A DNA stretch of 24,967 bases from JAXDBW01 sp034678405 (GTDB lineage: Bacteria; Patescibacteriota; Patescibacteriia; UBA10025; JAHIVO01). Below the pieces are notes generated by a model. It searched no databases. It was given only the letters and a program-made list of their open reading frames with translations, and was not told the origin of the DNA. Where the stretch lies: assembly GCA_034678405.1 (NCBI GenBank), contig JAXDBW010000057.1:1-24967 (forward strand). Reading direction: 5' to 3'. Positions 22,773-24,967 of this stretch are shown one piece after another. How positions within the stretch are numbered: the stretch's first letter is position 1; the number at the start of each line of letters is the position of its first letter. A program made the translations under genes and the position numbers.

Positions 22773-23507
22773 CTACCTGTTGATCATGCCATTTTCTTCA
22801 TTTAACGCATGTGTCGGTTGATATGGGCGAGCAGACCAGAGCTGCCACAAAAAATATGTATACACCGAACTACCACTGCAGATATCGATAGCAAACTGCA
22901 TCCAGCTATGATCTGCAGGCTCTATCAGTTCCCGAGCAAAGATAAGCTCCGCCCAGATGCCGAGCAAGACGCAGATGCTTACCACGCTAAAGACTATCGC
23001 GCCCGGGGTCATGGCCGGGGAAATAAATCGTCGCAGCAATGATACATACCCGCGTAGAATGACGGCGATAAATATGATTCTCATGATGAAATTCGGATAG
23101 GATAGAAACTCGACAAGGGACGTATTGTCGAATGTACCAAACATATAGACTAACAACCACAGTGCAAATACAAATCCCGATGCACCGGCTGCAAGTATCA
23201 GTGTCGCGAGGGGTGTGACCAATATCCCAAGTCGGTATGAATCGCCCAGGTGGAGCGGATACCGCATACGCAGAAAAGCCGGATAAACAATCATGAGCAG
23301 TACCCCCACCACCGCAGCGACAATCATGGGGGTCATTCCGGAGGCGTCAGCGCCATAACTCAGGATATTCAGTGGCACACCGAAGACGGCCAGGACCAGT
23401 GCGATCATGAAACCAAAGAAGAGCAAAAAAATCGTCAGTCCGTCAATTCCTCGTATAACCCAATCAAGCGGGTGATGAGTACTATTGTTGGTCGGCAGTG
23501 ATGACAT
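22773..23507 (-). CDS. Multi-pass membrane protein, unknown function
   Basis: 244 residues with about six hydrophobic segments (around 20-45, 58-80, 92-117, 135-155, 168-190, 210-225). The N-terminus starts with Ser, Asn and Thr residues and the C-terminus is polar. No motif that I recognise. It starts from an ATG at 23507, 27 nt after the histidine phosphatase stop, and precedes the 22704 gene by 68 nt. The two neighbours need not share function. Confidence 0.7.
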   Translation of the reverse strand: MSSLPTNNSTHHPLDWVIRGIDGLTIFLLFFGFMIALVLAVFGVPLNILSYGADASGMTPMIVAAVVGVLLMIVYPAFLRMRYPLHLGDSYRLGILVTPLATLILAAGASGFVFALWLLVYMFGTFDNTSLVEFLSYPNFIMRIIFIAVILRGYVSLLRRFISPAMTPGAIVFSVVSICVLLGIWAELIFARELIEPADHSWMQFAIDICSGSSVYTYFLWQLWSARPYQPTHALNEENGMINR

Positions 23508-23533
23508 GTGTAGAGCACATTAGACGGTATTCA

Positions 23534-24067
23534 TTATATCACATATTCCCACCCCGGTTGCCAAGCTTTTGCTTTACGCCAATCAGTCGCGATGGCCTGC
23601 GGCCAGGTTTTGTGATTACAGAGAACTTCCAGCGCCAGCTGTGGTGCCTGATGCGCCACGATAGCAACATGCTTACCTGGATATTTTTCTTTGAGAAAGT
23701 TTAAAAACTCGGCCATGCGCTGCTCGACGTCGCGATACGATTCTCCATCAGGGAACGGCCGATCAATGAATTTTTCTAAATCATCTTTGAACTCCTCTGG
23801 TTGACCATTCCACCGACCATAGTTCGCCTCGCGCAGACGACTGTCCTGGATGATGTTGTAGCGGTCACCAAAGGCGAGATGAGCTGATTCAATAGCGCGC
23901 TGCAGGTCAGAGCAAAAGACTGCGTCAAACTGTTTGTCCTGTGTCAGCTCACCGAGCTCCTTTGACTGTTGTATGCCCAGATCACAAAGCTCGCCGGGTA
24001 GCCAGCCGGTGGCTTTGTCAGTTTCATTATCCGTCGTCGTCCCGTGGACGTAATAGGTGATATTCAT
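23534..24067 (-). CDS. Histidine phosphatase family protein with VHG for RHG
   Basis: 177 residues of the phosphoglycerate-mutase-like histidine phosphatase family. The phosphorylated His is H8 in YYVHGTTTDNE. The usual RHG has Val in place of the Arg that contacts phosphate. Other residues are kept: R57 (SDLQRAIES), E80 (LREANYGRWNG) and the second catalytic His H139 (VAIVAHQAP). Substrate unknown; with the Arg missing, activity is uncertain. TACTAT (24078-24073, minus) ends 5 nt before the ATG, suggesting a leaderless mRNA. Confidence 0.85.
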   Translation of the reverse strand: MNITYYVHGTTTDNETDKATGWLPGELCDLGIQQSKELGELTQDKQFDAVFCSDLQRAIESAHLAFGDRYNIIQDSRLREANYGRWNGQPEEFKDDLEKFIDRPFPDGESYRDVEQRMAEFLNFLKEKYPGKHVAIVAHQAPQLALEVLCNHKTWPQAIATDWRKAKAWQPGWEYVI

Positions 24068-24163
24068 GCTTAATAGTAATTTGTTTGTGATTCTGATGAC
24101 TGCTCAATAATATTCAATTCACAGTCCCACTTCCAGAGGTGTTTGTTGAAGTCGCGACAGGTG

Positions 24164-24547
24164 TTATTGACCGTCACGGCTAGTGTCAATAGATTGATCG
24201 CCCGGCTGACCTGTGGAGGAACGGGGCGAGCCTTGCTTTCGGCGTACATGTGCTATAGGAAGATATATTACACTCAGTATTGCGAGCCAAAAAATTGTAT
24301 TAATAATTGGTGCTACACCCTCAAGCGGAAATTCATATGACCCAATATCACAGGTATCACATTCAACTCCACCTACAAAATCGTTAGGGACTTCACAAAT
24401 TGGTGCTGGTTTAAATTCGTGCTGCATCGAAATCGGCCAGCCGTGTGCGTAAAAACAATCTCGCTCAATACGGATGAAATAAGAAGCGCTCGTTAATAGT
24501 ATGGCACAGAGCAACAATGCTCCGACAATTGTTATTTTTCTCCTCAT
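24164..24547 (-). CDS. Small membrane protein, paralogue 1
   Basis: 127 residues from the ATG at 24547 (MRRKITIVGA), chosen for an AGAGG SD 8-12 nt upstream. Two membrane segments (about 5-25 and 79-100) flank an extracytoplasmic loop with Cys at 31, 51, 63 and 66. A polar C-terminus rich in Ser, Gly and Gln follows. The first 110 bp that include residues 5-41 are identical to the next gene upstream, while the rest differs strongly. No known family. Confidence 0.75.
   Translation of the reverse strand: MRRKITIVGALLLCAILLTSASYFIRIERDCFYAHGWPISMQHEFKPAPICEVPNDFVGGVECDTCDIGSYEFPLEGVAPIINTIFWLAILSVIYLPIAHVRRKQGSPRSSTGQPGDQSIDTSRDGQ
24425..24534. repeat. 110-bp exact direct repeat, copy 1
   Basis: Identical base for base with 24858-24967, 433 bp away. 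It covers the codons for the N-terminal membrane segment and RDCFYAHGWPIS of both small membrane proteins. The left boundary is sharp: preceding bases differ. The second copy is cut by the end of the window, so the true length is unknown. Confidence 0.95.
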
Positions 24548-24593
24548 ATTTTTCCTCTTGTGGTGATTTTTGAAGCTGCGGGTGATTAATTTA

Positions 24594-24967
24594 TTACTGG
24601 CTGCTTCCTGATTGGTCATTCGATTCGTTAGTATTGATGTCGCCTTTCTGAGATTTCAGACGTCGGCGAATAAATGAAGTCGGTAAATAAAGACTGCTCA
24701 TGACTACAAACCAAAACAATACATCAACCATGATTGCATTCCAAGTAGGCATGATTGTCATTTCATAGGTAACTCGTCCACAAAAAATTTCCCTCTGATC
24801 ATCGGATATAAATGGTGCCATCCCTTCATAGGTAGCTCCGGTCTTAATTTCATTATTCATCGAAATCGGCCAGCCGTGTGCGTAAAAACAATCTCGCTCA
24901 ATACGGATGAAATAAGAAGCGCTCGTTAATAGTATGGCACAGAGCAACAATGCTCCGACAATTGTTA
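24594..24967 (-). CDS. Small membrane protein, paralogue 2 (5' end outside window)
   Basis: Partial. The frame stays open to the end of the window, continuing the same codons as paralogue 1 (TIVGALLLCA), so the ATG is probably about 5 codons beyond the edge. It has the same opening membrane segment, then RDCFYAHGWPIS, a different loop with one more Cys (REIFCG), a second membrane segment (VDVLFWFVVMSSLYLP) and a polar tail with Asn-Thr/Ser. The second segment resembles paralogue 1 only distantly. It stops 46 nt before the start of paralogue 1. Confidence 0.8.
   Translation of the reverse strand, partial: TIVGALLLCAILLTSASYFIRIERDCFYAHGWPISMNNEIKTGATYEGMAPFISDDQREIFCGRVTYEMTIMPTWNAIMVDVLFWFVVMSSLYLPTSFIRRRLKSQKGDINTNESNDQSGSSQ
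24858..24967. repeat. 110-bp exact direct repeat, copy 2
   Basis: Partner of 24425-24534. It runs to the last base of the window, which suggests that the sequence ended where an assembler met the repeat. Confidence 0.95.

Noticed and set aside
1..24967. CRISPR array, rRNA operon, insertion sequence or prophage
   Set aside because: No regularly spaced repeats, rRNA sequence, transposase, integrase or phage structural gene is seen in any frame.

Overview
The window (about 50% GC, standard stop codons) reads like a contig from a Patescibacteria/CPR-type bacterium. The grounds are inferential: many short conserved-hypothetical membrane proteins, an ECF sigma factor paired with a DUF5667-like protein, Asn-Thr-rich tails and linkers on surface proteins, a type 2 IleRS, and many start codons lying only 2-13 nt behind a -10-like box with no Shine-Dalgarno (SD). 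The sequence ends inside an exact 110-bp repeat, so this may be a whole contig that stopped at a repeat.

Layout. 1-1561 (-): tgt plus a small membrane protein, closed by a terminator at 4-26. 1609-2247 (+): a pgsA-like phosphatidyltransferase, convergent with the next operon. 8025-2244 (-): ileS, recO and a large single-pass surface protein. 8190-8693 (+): a solitary secreted Cys-containing protein with its own promoter, SD and terminator. 9214-8771 (-): a flavodoxin. 10790-9319 (-): ECF sigma factor and membrane DUF5667-like partner, start and stop overlapping. 12043-10877 (-): membrane protein, DUF3795 protein, YwbE. 12061-12560: a patch with an rnpB-3'-end-like fragment, a REP-like hairpin and a GIY-YIG nuclease gene. 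14622-12590 (-): unknown protein, inositol-monophosphatase family, Bcp peroxiredoxin. 14776-15159 (+): solitary unknown gene. 16646-15344 (-): DUF5655-like, small membrane protein, isoprenylcysteine-methyltransferase-like protein. 16797-17999 (+): PurM-like protein. 18068-20907 (+): regulated tRNA-Asn/argG/argH unit. 24967-20967 (-): membrane-anchored, beta-propeller-like, histidine phosphatase and duplicated membrane proteins.

The most interesting system is at 18068-18467. One promoter drives, in order: a 14-codon leader peptide (MKHLLTARNNNRRR) with three Asn codons flanked by four Arg codons; mutually exclusive antiterminator and terminator hairpins; tRNA-Asn(GUU); a second, 21-codon leader with five Arg codons; a second antiterminator/terminator pair; and then argG-argH. 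It looks like two ribosome-mediated attenuators in series, the first gating a tRNA gene with that tRNA's own codons and both gating arginine synthesis.

Other notable points: a tRNA-guanine transglycosylase with its active-site residues intact but all four zinc ligands replaced; an ArgH with a changed signature and short C-terminus; a histidine phosphatase with VHG in place of RHG; and a pair of paralogous membrane proteins that share an identical 5' module but have divergent remainders.
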